Part shown: positions 16,069 through 24,640 of the stretch, in pieces
Position numbering within the stretch: position 1 is the first letter of the stretch
How the letters are laid out: every line of letters starts with the position of its first letter
Source of the DNA: JACDAN01 sp963802375
GTDB taxonomy: Bacteria > Actinomycetota > Thermoleophilia > Gaiellales > Gaiellaceae
DNA length: 64,000 nucleotides
Direction: 5' to 3'
NCBI GenBank assembly: GCA_963802375.1
Contig: CAWDIJ010000005.1
Coordinates: forward strand, 372,001-436,000
Notes under the pieces: model-generated
Database searches by the model: none
Seen by the model: the letters and a program-made list of their open reading frames with translations, nothing else
Told to the model about the DNA's origin: nothing
Position numbers and translations under genes: made by a program

Positions 16069-17042
16069 GCCGGCGCGCGTTCCAGCGAGTGCTGGAGTTG
16101 CTCGAGCACCCGCACGACGACAGCGCCGTCACGTGCCGCAGCGCGCCCGTCGCCGTCTCCTGCGACGAGCGAGAGGAAGTGGCGGCACTCGAGCCGCAGC
16201 GGCTCGTCGTTCGGGATCTTCGGGATGTAGATGTCGCCGGTGCGCGTGCGCCACTCGCCGTAGCTCTCGGCGCGCTTCTCGCTGCCCTTGTCGTAGACCG
16301 TGATCTTGCGCTCGAGATCCATGTCGTCGAAGACCGCCATCTTGTTCCGGCCGACGACGGTGATCTTCCGCATCTTGTGCGGATCCAGCCAGGACACGTG
16401 CATGTGTGCAACGACCCCCGAGGGGAACCGGAGGTAGCAAAAGACGACGTCCTCGACGCCCTCGTTGATAAACGATTCGCCGCGAGCCCAGACCTCGGTG
16501 GGCTCCTCGCCGATGAGGTGGAGCATCACGGAGAGGTCGTGGACGCCGAGCGACCAGAGAGCGTTCTCGTCTTTGCGGAACTGGCCGAGGTTCTGGCGGT
16601 TCCCGTAGAGGTAGAGCACGTCGCCGAGCTCACCGGCCTCGATCAGCTCCTTGAGCTTCGCCACCGCCGGGTGGTAGAGCAGCAGGTGTCCCGGTAAGAG
16701 GACGAGGCCGCGCTCCTCCGCGAGCGAGACGAGCTCGTCGGCCTCCGTGCCCGAGAGCGCGGGCGGCTTCTCGACGAAGACGTGCTTGCCGGCCTCGAGC
16801 GCCCGGCGTGCGAGCTCGTAGTGCGTCGTCACCGGCGTCGCGACGACGACGGCCTGGAGCGAGTCGTCCTCGAGGAGGTCGTCGAACCGGTTCGTCGTGC
16901 GGGCCCCGGGGTATCGGGCGCCGAACCGGTCGAGCAGGTCGGGCGAGAGGTCGCAGAGCCATGTCAGCTCGGCGAGGTCCTCGAAGTTCCTGGCGAGGTT
17001 CGGGCCCCAGTAGCCGAGGCCCGCCAGGCCCACGCGGATCAC
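16065..17042 (-). CDS. Gfo/Idh/MocA-family sugar-nucleotide oxidoreductase (WbpB-like)
   Basis: A 325-residue NAD(P)-dependent dehydrogenase. The N-terminus RVGLAGLGYWGPNLARNF carries the Rossmann GxGxxG, HVFVEKPPAL holds the conserved catalytic Lys of EKP, and SLGVHDLSVM is also family-typical. In the WbpA-B-E-D pathway such an enzyme oxidises the 3-position of UDP-N-acetyl-hexosaminuronate. The GTG at 17042 overlaps the stop of the upstream nucleotide-sugar dehydrogenase (GTGA), and longer in-frame starts would lie wholly inside that gene. It is third of four sugar genes in the operon. Confidence 0.87.
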   Translation of the reverse strand: MIRVGLAGLGYWGPNLARNFEDLAELTWLCDLSPDLLDRFGARYPGARTTNRFDDLLEDDSLQAVVVATPVTTHYELARRALEAGKHVFVEKPPALSGTEADELVSLAEERGLVLLPGHLLLYHPAVAKLKELIEAGELGDVLYLYGNRQNLGQFRKDENALWSLGVHDLSVMLHLIGEEPTEVWARGESFINEGVEDVVFCYLRFPSGVVAHMHVSWLDPHKMRKITVVGRNKMAVFDDMDLERKITVYDKGSEKRAESYGEWRTRTGDIYIPKIPNDEPLRLECRHFLSLVAGDGDGRAAARDGAVVVRVLEQLQHSLERAPA

Positions 17043-18349
17043 AGCTTCCAGACCTTCTCGCTGGTCCTGCCCGCTTCCCCGGTGACATTGCGGAGGTCGA
17101 CCACCACGTGCGCCCGCTCGACGACTTCCTCGTAGTCGATCCCGGAATGGGCCGTGACGACGACGACGCAGTCGTGCTCGGCCGGGTCGAGCACGGCCGA
17201 AGTGAGGCCGGCCTCGGGAAGCTCGTCCACGAAGGGATCGTGGTACGAAACCTCGGCCCCGGCGGCCCGCAACAGCTCGATCAGCTTGATCGCGGGCGAC
17301 TCGCGCGTGTCGCTGATGTCCGCCTTGTACGCCACTCCCAGGACGAGCACCTTCGCGCCGCTCAGCGATCGCTGGCGGCCGTGGTTGAGCGCCTGCGAGA
17401 TGAGCGAGCGGCAGTAGTACGGCATGTTCTCGTTGACCTTGCCGGCGAGCTCGATGAACTCGGTCGAGAAGTCGTACTCGCGCGCCTTCCACGTCAGGTA
17501 GAAGGGGTCGATCGGGATGCAGTGCCCGCCGAGGCCAGGTCCCGGCTGGAAGCTCATGAAGCCGAACGGCTTCGTCGCGGCGGCCTCGATCACCTCCCAG
17601 ACGTCGATCTCCATCCGCTCGCAGAGCTGCGCCAGCTCGTTGACGAGCGCGATGTTGACGGAGCGGTAGATGTTCTCCAGGAGCTTGGTGAGCTCGGCCG
17701 CCTCCGGCGTCGAGACCCGGTGGACGGTGTCGACGGCGCCCTCGTACAGCTGTGCGGCGCGCTCGGTGCACTCCGGCGTGATCCCGCCGACGATCTTCGG
17801 GACGTTCTTCGTCGTCCACGTGCCGTTGCCGGGGTCGACCCGCTCGGGCGAGAACGCGAGGTGGAAGTCGCGGCCGGCCTTGAGGCCCGTGCTCTCCAGG
17901 ATCGGCTGGATCACGTCGCGGGTCGTCCGTGGGTAGGTCGTCGACTCGAGCACGACGAGGTGGCCGTTCCGCAGGCGGGCGCTGATCTGCTCGGCGGCAC
18001 CGATGACGATCGAGAGGTCCGGCTCCCGCTGCTTCGAGAGCGGCGTCGGCAAGGCGATGAGGATCGCGTCCGCGCGCCGGATCTCGTTGTAATCGGTCGT
18101 CGCGCGGATCTGTCCGTTGCGGACGAGCGGCGCGAGCTCCTCCGAGGGGACGTCGATGATGTGGCTCTCGCCTCGGTTGATCCCGTCGACGACCTCGGAC
18201 GAGACGTCGATCAGCAGGACCGAGCGGCCTGCGGCGGCCAGCGTATGCGCGAGCGGGACCCCGACGTAGCCGGCCCCGAGGACGGCCGCATCCCAGGTCT
18301 TGGCGTCCTGGGTAGGTGCGGCGTGAGTCTCTGTTCTCTCTTCAAGCAT
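17039..18349 (-). CDS. wecC: UDP-N-acetyl-hexosamine 6-dehydrogenase (WecC/WbpA family)
   Basis: A 436-residue NAD-dependent enzyme oxidising C6 of UDP-N-acetylmannosamine or UDP-N-acetylglucosamine to the uronate. It shows the N-terminal Rossmann motif AAVLGAGYVGVPLA, the substrate motif ESTTYPRTT and the catalytic-Cys signature GPGLGGHCIPIDP (about residue 275). Its C-terminal domain begins near KVLVLGVAYKADISDTRESP. It follows wecB by 3 bp, which points to UDP-ManNAc as substrate, but the downstream WbpB/WbpD-like genes would also suit UDP-GlcNAc. The start is an ATG. Confidence 0.9.
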   Translation of the reverse strand: MLEERTETHAAPTQDAKTWDAAVLGAGYVGVPLAHTLAAAGRSVLLIDVSSEVVDGINRGESHIIDVPSEELAPLVRNGQIRATTDYNEIRRADAILIALPTPLSKQREPDLSIVIGAAEQISARLRNGHLVVLESTTYPRTTRDVIQPILESTGLKAGRDFHLAFSPERVDPGNGTWTTKNVPKIVGGITPECTERAAQLYEGAVDTVHRVSTPEAAELTKLLENIYRSVNIALVNELAQLCERMEIDVWEVIEAAATKPFGFMSFQPGPGLGGHCIPIDPFYLTWKAREYDFSTEFIELAGKVNENMPYYCRSLISQALNHGRQRSLSGAKVLVLGVAYKADISDTRESPAIKLIELLRAAGAEVSYHDPFVDELPEAGLTSAVLDPAEHDCVVVVTAHSGIDYEEVVERAHVVVDLRNVTGEAGRTSEKVWKL

Positions 18350-18352
18350 GCG

Positions 18353-19390
18353 TCACAGGCTAATCAGTACGTCCGCGATTCGGCCCGCAGCCCGGCCGTC
18401 GCCGTACAACTCTGGACGGTTCGGGGGCATCTGTGCATTCGCCGCCGCTTTCGCGATCGCGTCGGGATCGTCGTCAACGAGCACGTTCGCGCCCAACTCG
18501 ACGGTGTCCTTCCACTCGGTCGACGGGCGGAGGGTCACGCACGGCACGCCGTACCAGTACGCCTCCTTCTGGAGCCCGCCCGAGTCGGTGACGATCACCC
18601 TCGCCTGCGAGGCCAGCGCCGCAAAGTCCATGTACCCCAGGGGATCGATCAGCGCGACATTCGTTCCAAGTAACAGTCTGTTACTAGCCACCGTCTGCCG
18701 GGTGCGCGGGTGGGCTGGGAAGATGATCCGCTCGTCCAGTCGGGATAGGCCGTCGAGGATCCGCGCCAGCCGCTCCGGGCGGACGTTCGCCTCGCGATGC
18801 ACGGTCGCGACTGCGTACCGGCCGGCCGCGAGTCCGAGACCCGCGAGGATCCGCGAACGCTTCCGGGCCAGGGGCGCAAGTCGCATGTTCGCGTCGGCCA
18901 TGACGTCTCCGACCACCTCGATCCGGCCGGTGACGCCCTCCGCCTCGAGCACGTCCTTCGAGCGCTCGTCCGGTGTGAAGAGCAGTGTCGAGATGCGGTC
19001 GACTTCGATCCGATTGTGCTCCTCGGGCATCGAGAGGTCGCCGCTCCGGAGCCCGGCCTCGACGTGTGCGACCGGCGTCTCCCCCGCCGCTCTCGCCCCG
19101 GCCAGCGTCGAGTTCGTGTCGCCGAAGACCAGCACCAAGTCCGGCTGCTCGGCCCGAACGGTTCCGGCGATGGCCGGCGCCAGCCGCTCGACGTCCGCGG
19201 TGTGGAGGTCGAGCCGGTGGGCCGGCGGCGGGAGCTGGAGCTCCTCGAAGAAGACCTCTGAGAGCTCGCGGTCGTAGTGCTGCCCGGTGTGAACGACGAC
19301 CTCTTCGATGCCGCGCTCACGGAGCGCGACTGACAGCGGCCCGGACTTGATGAACTGCGGGCGGTTCCCGACGACGGACAGGACCTTCAC
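18353..19390 (-). CDS. wecB: Non-hydrolysing UDP-N-acetylglucosamine 2-epimerase
   Basis: Interconverts UDP-GlcNAc and UDP-ManNAc, or the equivalent 2,3-diacetamido uronates in WbpI. The 345-residue protein has the family start VKVLSVVGNRPQFIK, HTGQHYD, HVEAGLRSGD, ATVHREAN and TDSGGLQKEAYWYGVPCVTLR. A TTG three codons earlier is an alternative; I chose the GTG at 19390 because family members begin with this segment. It lies 18 bp after the secreted SGNH-like gene and 3 bp before wecC. No ribosome site is visible, which suggests coupling. Confidence 0.92.
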   Translation of the reverse strand: MKVLSVVGNRPQFIKSGPLSVALRERGIEEVVVHTGQHYDRELSEVFFEELQLPPPAHRLDLHTADVERLAPAIAGTVRAEQPDLVLVFGDTNSTLAGARAAGETPVAHVEAGLRSGDLSMPEEHNRIEVDRISTLLFTPDERSKDVLEAEGVTGRIEVVGDVMADANMRLAPLARKRSRILAGLGLAAGRYAVATVHREANVRPERLARILDGLSRLDERIIFPAHPRTRQTVASNRLLLGTNVALIDPLGYMDFAALASQARVIVTDSGGLQKEAYWYGVPCVTLRPSTEWKDTVELGANVLVDDDPDAIAKAAANAQMPPNRPELYGDGRAAGRIADVLISL

Positions 19391-19408
19391 GGCCCGCAAC
19401 GATATGAG

Positions 19409-20338
19409 TCAGCCGGTGGCCGCGAACCAGGGCTTCGCCGTCGGCTCCGCCTTGAAGAAGTCCGAGAGCAGCGTCGACACCTTCCGGACACCGCTTGGCG
19501 AGGGGTGCATTCCGTCCTCGAGGACGTCCTCGCAGTTCCAGACCAGGCCGTCGCGGCGCCCGGACACCCCGTCCGTCCAGAGGTAGGGCCCCCAGCCGAC
19601 CCAAACCCGGCCCAACCGGCCCTGGATCCCTTCCTGGACGAGCCACTTCGCCGCGAAGCCCGTCTCGTACGCGAACGGCTCCGGGTTCAGATGCGTCACC
19701 GCGTAGCCGCCGTAGGTCCGGCTGGAGACGTAGATCAGCTTCAGGTTGGGGAGGCGGTTCGACAGGAGCCGGACGATCGTGCGGAGATGCGCCTGGAGCA
19801 CCTTTGCGTCCTGCGGGAACTGTCGGTCCTCACCGGCGATCGCCTGCTTCATCCAGACGACCTGGATCTGGCCCCGCTTGAGCCGGGCACGCCGGATGCG
19901 AGCGTCGAGGTCGGTCCAGTACCGGGCCTGCGGCTTCGAGATCCGGGTCGCGTCCCAGCCACCTCCGGGCCCCTCTACGAAGGTCAGGCTCGTGCTCGTC
20001 GCGGGATCCCGGCCGGCGTCTCTTGCGAAGGCCGCGAACTCGGTCATCGCGTTCGACATCCCGACACCGAGGACGCCGATGCGGCCTCGGATGGGACGGA
20101 CGCGTCGCGCCGCCTCGAGGCCGCGGCGCAGGTGGGCCCGCGGAGGCTTGTTCGCGGCACCCGGATACAGGCCGCCGAGGTACCCGCGATGGCGGAACCT
20201 GTTCATGTCCGTGAGCGGCCGCAGGCCCGTCTGGCGCACGGAGCAGTCGGCAGCAGTGCGCGCCTCGCCGGCTTGTGAGTAGGCACCGGCCGGAAGGAGC
20301 ACGAGCGCCACGAGCGGGATGATCCGCAGGCCCTTCAC
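19409..20338 (-). CDS. Secreted SGNH/GDSL-like protein, unknown substrate
   Basis: A 309-residue exported protein with a signal peptide (about residues 1-24). A block-I-like GVLGVGMSN (Ser near 95) and a block-V-like DGMHPSPSG (Asp and His near 280) suggest an SGNH hydrolase fold, though canonical blocks II and III are unclear. Two or three cysteines could form disulfides. As the first gene of the amino-sugar operon it might add or remove an acyl group on the surface polysaccharide; this is inference. A TACCCT hexamer sits 7 nt before the GTG at 20338, consistent with a leaderless start. Confidence 0.68.
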   Translation of the reverse strand: MKGLRIIPLVALVLLPAGAYSQAGEARTAADCSVRQTGLRPLTDMNRFRHRGYLGGLYPGAANKPPRAHLRRGLEAARRVRPIRGRIGVLGVGMSNAMTEFAAFARDAGRDPATSTSLTFVEGPGGGWDATRISKPQARYWTDLDARIRRARLKRGQIQVVWMKQAIAGEDRQFPQDAKVLQAHLRTIVRLLSNRLPNLKLIYVSSRTYGGYAVTHLNPEPFAYETGFAAKWLVQEGIQGRLGRVWVGWGPYLWTDGVSGRRDGLVWNCEDVLEDGMHPSPSGVRKVSTLLSDFFKAEPTAKPWFAATG

Positions 20339-20433
20339 GATCTTCAGGGTAGGCGGCCTCTGTTAGCCGGAAGTAAGTGGCCGGCTCGGCTGAAGGGGCA
20401 TGTCCCCCGCGACGCGCGTGGCATTCTGAGTTC

Positions 20434-21030
20434 GTGCACATCCTTGATCGCTCTCTCTCGCGGCTTCCGAAGAGCCTCCGCACCATGATCGATTGGGGGC
20501 TGACGATCGCTCTTGCGTTCGTCGCGGTGTTGATCTTCCAAGCGGAGGTTGCAAAGCCCTATGTGATTCCCTCGCCATCGATGGAGCCGACTCTCCACTG
20601 CGCAAGACCCGTCAATGGCTGTGAGGGGCGGCTTGCGGATCGAGTCATCGCGAACCGACTCGTGTACCGGTTCCAGGCTCCCCGGCGCGGCGAGATCGTC
20701 GTCTTCAAGGCACCGGCCAAGGCCGATGCCGTGTGCGGAACTGGGGGCACCTTCATCAAGCGCCTTGTCGGACTACCCGGAGAGAAAGTGTCGATGCGGA
20801 ACGGGTACGTCTTCATCAACGGCATCCGACTGGACGAGTCCTATCTGCGGCCGGGTTACCGGGACGGCGAAACGGGAGAGTGGCGTATTCCAAGCGCCAA
20901 GTACTTCGTCCTTGGCGACAACCGCACGATGTCATGCGACTCGCGCCGATGGAGCTTCGTTCCTCGGGACAACATCATCGGCCGGGCCGAAGTGATCTAC
21001 TGGCCGCCCAACCGGGCTGGAGAGCCGTAG
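20434..21030 (+). CDS. lepB: Signal peptidase I
   Basis: Membrane serine protease that cuts signal peptides off secreted proteins. The 198-residue protein has one N-terminal membrane helix (about residues 17-35), then the Ser motif PSPSMEPTL (about 47-55), the Lys motif GGTFIKRLVGLPGEKV (catalytic Lys near 107) and the GDNR-like motif VLGDNRTMSCDSR. A pair of cysteines (LHCARPVNGC) follows the active Ser. I chose the GTG at 20434 because CATTCT lies six bases upstream in the leaderless arrangement and the cytoplasmic tail is then short; a start at 20377 is also open. Confidence 0.9.
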   Translation: MHILDRSLSRLPKSLRTMIDWGLTIALAFVAVLIFQAEVAKPYVIPSPSMEPTLHCARPVNGCEGRLADRVIANRLVYRFQAPRRGEIVVFKAPAKADAVCGTGGTFIKRLVGLPGEKVSMRNGYVFINGIRLDESYLRPGYRDGETGEWRIPSAKYFVLGDNRTMSCDSRRWSFVPRDNIIGRAEVIYWPPNRAGEP

Positions 21031-21077
21031 GCACAGGTTTGAGGAGGCCGTGCCGTGTGTAAACAGGCTGCCCGAAA

Positions 21078-21150
21078 TGGGCCGTGAAGGATTCGAACCT
21101 TCGACCTTGGGATTAAGAGTCCCCTGCTCTACCAACTGAGCTAACGGCCC
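21078..21150 (-). tRNA. tRNA-Lys (CUU anticodon)
   Basis: The minus strand gives a complete 73-nt cloverleaf. The acceptor stem GGGCCGT pairs with ACGGCCC, the D-arm contains AGCTCAGTTGGTAGAGC, the anticodon loop is CTCTTAA with anticodon CUU, and the T-arm contains GGTTCGAATCC. The discriminator base is A and CCA is not encoded. It stands alone between lepB and sodA, with no integrase or duplicated 3-prime end nearby. Confidence 0.97.
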
Positions 21151-21212
21151 GTCGGGAGGCGAGTATAGCCGGGCGTTTAGGCTCTCCTGAACCGCCGACT
21201 GAGAGGAGAGCC

Positions 21213-21830
<618 letters not shown>

Positions 21831-21883
21831 AGAGAACTCTTTAGCGGCCGATCAGGCGCAGACCCTTCTTTCGAGGGAGGTGC

Positions 21884-22741
21884 ATGTGGATGAAGAGAAC
21901 GGCGGCCGCAGCACTCTTCGCGTTTCTTCTGCTCGCGCCCGGCGCTTTCGCCGCCGGGAACCCCGAGGTCGCCGCTCTTCAGGTCGGTTTACGCCAGCGA
22001 GGGTTCTATCTCGGCACCGTTGACGGCGTCCTCGGCCCAGGCACCGTCTCGGCCGTACGGCGGCTCCAGCGGCGCGCGCGGCTGACGGTCGACGGCGTCC
22101 CCGGGCCGCGCACGAAGCGGGCGCTCGGCCGGTTCGGCAGGCGGCCCCCGCTCGGCGGACGTCTCCTCGTCGCGGGCACCCGCGGCTGGGACGTCGCCGC
22201 GCTCCAGTTTGCGATGGCGTCTCACGGCTTCCCCTCGGGGATCCTGGACGGGCACTTCGGCGCCGCCACCGAGCGCGCACTGCGGACGTTCCAGCGGTGG
22301 GCCGGCCTGCCGGCCGACGGCATCGCGGGGCCTGGAGTCTTCTCTGCGCTGAGGGCCGCACCGCCCACCTGTCCGATCTCGCTCAGCTCTCCGGTCGCGG
22401 CCGCCTACACCGATCTCTTCGGTCCGCGCGGCAACCGCTTCCACACGGGGATCGACTACCCCGGCGCGACGGGAACTCCGGTCACGGCCGCGGCGGCCGG
22501 GCGAGTCACGTTCGCCGGCTTCAGCGTCGGGGGCTGGGGGAACCTCGTGACGATTGCGCACGGGGCCGGCACGAGGACGATGTACGCCCACCTGTCTCGG
22601 GTCGGCGTTCGTGTCGGCCAGTCCGTCGCGCCCGGCCAGCAGATCGGCCGCATCGGGTCGAGCGGCTACTCAACGGGGCCGCACCTGCACTTCGAGGTCC
22701 GCGTGCGAGGCGGCGCGGTCGATCCCCTGACAGGCCTCTAG
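21884..22741 (+). CDS. Secreted M23 endopeptidase with two peptidoglycan-binding domains
   Basis: A 285-residue exported wall hydrolase. A signal peptide (about residues 1-24) is followed by two PG_binding_1 modules (about 28-80 and 95-150, each with an AALQ...G-x-DG-x-G pattern), then a LytM/M23 metallopeptidase domain (about 170-285). The zinc motifs HTGIDYP and HLHFEVR are intact, so it should cut peptide cross-links. The ATG at 21884 follows a GGGAGG ribosome site. It converges with the histidine kinase gene, overlapping by 4 bp. Confidence 0.93.
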   Translation: MWMKRTAAAALFAFLLLAPGAFAAGNPEVAALQVGLRQRGFYLGTVDGVLGPGTVSAVRRLQRRARLTVDGVPGPRTKRALGRFGRRPPLGGRLLVAGTRGWDVAALQFAMASHGFPSGILDGHFGAATERALRTFQRWAGLPADGIAGPGVFSALRAAPPTCPISLSSPVAAAYTDLFGPRGNRFHTGIDYPGATGTPVTAAAAGRVTFAGFSVGGWGNLVTIAHGAGTRTMYAHLSRVGVRVGQSVAPGQQIGRIGSSGYSTGPHLHFEVRVRGGAVDPLTGL

Positions 22742-23478
22742 TGCAGTGCCACGGGCTCCCGCGGGAGCTCGAAGTGGAAGCGTGCGCCCGACGGCTCGGC
22801 GGGCTCGTAGCGTAGGTCGCCGCCAAGAGCCTTCGCGAAGGACTTCGCAATCGCGAGGCCGAGGCCCGCGCCCTGCCGATGGCGCTTCGCCGAGTCCGTC
22901 TGCGAGAAACGGTCGAAGAGGACCGGGACGAACTCGTCGGGCACTCCCGGACCGTGATCCTGGACGATCACGTCGACGAGGCCGTTCCACCGCGTCCGCA
23001 CCTCGATCGGCGGGGAGCCGTAGCGCAGAGCGTTCGTGAGGAGATTGCCGACCACGCGCTCGAAGGCAAGCGCGTCCGTGACGACCTCGAGGGCCGGCTC
23101 CACCCCCACGTCGACGTCGTCGATCCGCTCCGGCGCGATTCGCACCAGCAGCTCGTCGATCCGCTCACGAGGATGGAATCGCTCCGGGGTCAGCGCGATG
23201 GCGTGCGCGTCGAGGCGCGAGAGATCCAGCAGCTGATGCGTCAGCTCGGCGAGCTGCAAGCTCTGCTCGTAGAGCGTCTTGCGGAGATCCACCACCTGCT
23301 CGTCGGCGAGCTCGTGGCTACGTAGATGCAGCGTCGCGGCGATCCCGTGAACGACGGCGATCGGCGTTCGCAGCTCGTGCGAGGCCAGGGAGATGAACTG
23401 CGTCTTCAACTCGTCGAGCCTCTCCAGCTCGGCGAGCCTCGACTCCAACCCCTCGACCCTGTCCCCCCTTAGGCTCAT
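22738..23478 (-). CDS. Soluble sensor histidine kinase without an obvious sensor domain
   Basis: A 246-residue kinase with a short coiled coil, an H-box SHELRTPIAVVHG (phospho-acceptor His near 34), an N-box around NLLTNALRYG, DHGPGVPD (G1) and GAGLGLAIAKSFAKALGG (G2). There is no membrane helix or PAS/GAF domain, so the input must come through a partner. No response regulator is adjacent (orphan). It begins at ATG 23478, 53 bp after the DUF6458 gene. Confidence 0.87.
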   Translation of the reverse strand: MSLRGDRVEGLESRLAELERLDELKTQFISLASHELRTPIAVVHGIAATLHLRSHELADEQVVDLRKTLYEQSLQLAELTHQLLDLSRLDAHAIALTPERFHPRERIDELLVRIAPERIDDVDVGVEPALEVVTDALAFERVVGNLLTNALRYGSPPIEVRTRWNGLVDVIVQDHGPGVPDEFVPVLFDRFSQTDSAKRHRQGAGLGLAIAKSFAKALGGDLRYEPAEPSGARFHFELPREPVALH

Positions 23479-23531
23479 TAGCGGAATAGGGCACGCGCGG
23501 ACGGTCTCGCCGCCCGCGCTGCCGTGCTCCC

Positions 23532-23753
23532 TCAGGCTGGGGGCGGGCCCTCTTCGACGTAGGTCGAGCGACGGCGGCTAGAAACGCCACCCCAGCTGGA
23601 CCAGAACATCATCGAGAGGATCAGCCCTACTGCGCCGACGACCATCAGGATGACGCCAATGGCGTCCTCGCTGATGCCTGCGACGTCGCTCTGCAGACCC
23701 CAGACGAGAATCGCCCCGACGGCAATCAGTAGCAGGCTTACTCCGAGTCCCAT
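23532..23753 (-). CDS. DUF6458-family small membrane protein
   Basis: A 73-residue protein with two membrane helices (about residues 3-19 and 29-50) and a hydrophilic Arg/Pro-rich tail. The pattern MGLGVSLLLIAVGAILVW and then IGVILMVVGAVGLIL fits the actinobacterial DUF6458 family of unknown function. An AGGAGGCACTAATG ribosome site precedes the start. It may be co-transcribed with the downstream orphan histidine kinase. It diverges from the cytochrome oxidase operon. Confidence 0.8.
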   Translation of the reverse strand: MGLGVSLLLIAVGAILVWGLQSDVAGISEDAIGVILMVVGAVGLILSMMFWSSWGGVSSRRRSTYVEEGPPPA

Positions 23754-23854
23754 TAGTGCCTCCTTTTGCGGCTGCGCAGGAGCGGATGCCCTGCCGCAAC
23801 TGCACCCCGTGTACCCGCTCCGGCTGCGCCACTAACTCGGTAGGCTCGCGGGCG

Positions 23855-24640
23855 GTGCGCGCTGGGTCCCTGATCAAGGTTCTCCTGGTTTCCCTAGTGC
23901 TCGCGGCGATCGCGACAGCGGTCGCAATCTTCGTCCCGTGGCTCCCGGATCAGTCCTCCAAGGAGGCGGAGCGGATCGACTTCGTCTTCTGGTTCGTGAC
24001 CGCGATCTGCATCGCGATCTTCGCGGTGGTCGCGGGGATCAGCGTCTACTCGCTGTTCAAGTTCCGCGCGCGGCCTGACGACGACTCGGACGGCCCGCCG
24101 ATCCACGGTCACACCGGAATCGAGATCGCGTGGACAGCGATTCCGCTCGTCCTGGTGATCGCGATGATCGTCGTCAGCTCGGTCGCGCTGGCGCAGAACG
24201 ACCGTGTGCCCGACAACGCACTTCGGGTGGAGGTCTGGGGGCAGCAGTTCGCGTGGACGTTCCTGTACCCCGAGCAGGGCACCGAGGCCGGCGAGGACAA
24301 GATGGCCTGCGTCCGGCGCGACGAGGGGATCATCGAGGAAGGCTGCAAGATCTCGGCGAACCTCCGCCTTCCGGTCGACCGCCCGACCCGCCTCTACTTG
24401 TCGGCCCGGGACGTGATCCATTCATTCTGGGTCCCCGAGTTCCGCCAGAAGCAGGACGCCGTTCCGGGAATCACGACTGAGATCACGGTCACTCCGACCG
24501 AGACCGGGAACTACCGCCTGATCTGCACCGAGCTCTGCGGGCTCGGCCACGCACTGATGCGGACCCGGGCGATCGTTACGTCGGCAGCCGACTTTGAACG
24601 CTGGCTAACGTCCCGCACGACTCCAGGTGGCATGAGTTGA
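23855..24640 (+). CDS. ctaC: Cytochrome c oxidase subunit II
   Basis: Carries the CuA electron-entry site of the terminal oxidase. The 261-residue protein has an N-terminal signal-like helix, a second membrane helix, TGIEIAWTAIPL (typical of subunit II), and a periplasmic cupredoxin domain with the CuA ligands His in IHSFWVPEFR and Cys, Glu, Cys, His and Met in CTELCGLGHALM (about residues 224-236). No fused cytochrome c domain follows. I chose the GTG at 23855 because the signal helix begins there and TAGGCT lies 8 nt upstream; an ATG at 23756 is in frame but would add a Cys-rich stretch unlike the family. It overlaps ctaD by 4 bp. Confidence 0.93.
   Translation: MRAGSLIKVLLVSLVLAAIATAVAIFVPWLPDQSSKEAERIDFVFWFVTAICIAIFAVVAGISVYSLFKFRARPDDDSDGPPIHGHTGIEIAWTAIPLVLVIAMIVVSSVALAQNDRVPDNALRVEVWGQQFAWTFLYPEQGTEAGEDKMACVRRDEGIIEEGCKISANLRLPVDRPTRLYLSARDVIHSFWVPEFRQKQDAVPGITTEITVTPTETGNYRLICTELCGLGHALMRTRAIVTSAADFERWLTSRTTPGGMS

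Noticed and set aside
21078..21150. tRNA-Lys as an integration site of a genomic island
   Set aside because: No integrase, no duplicated tRNA end and no change in gene character on either side.
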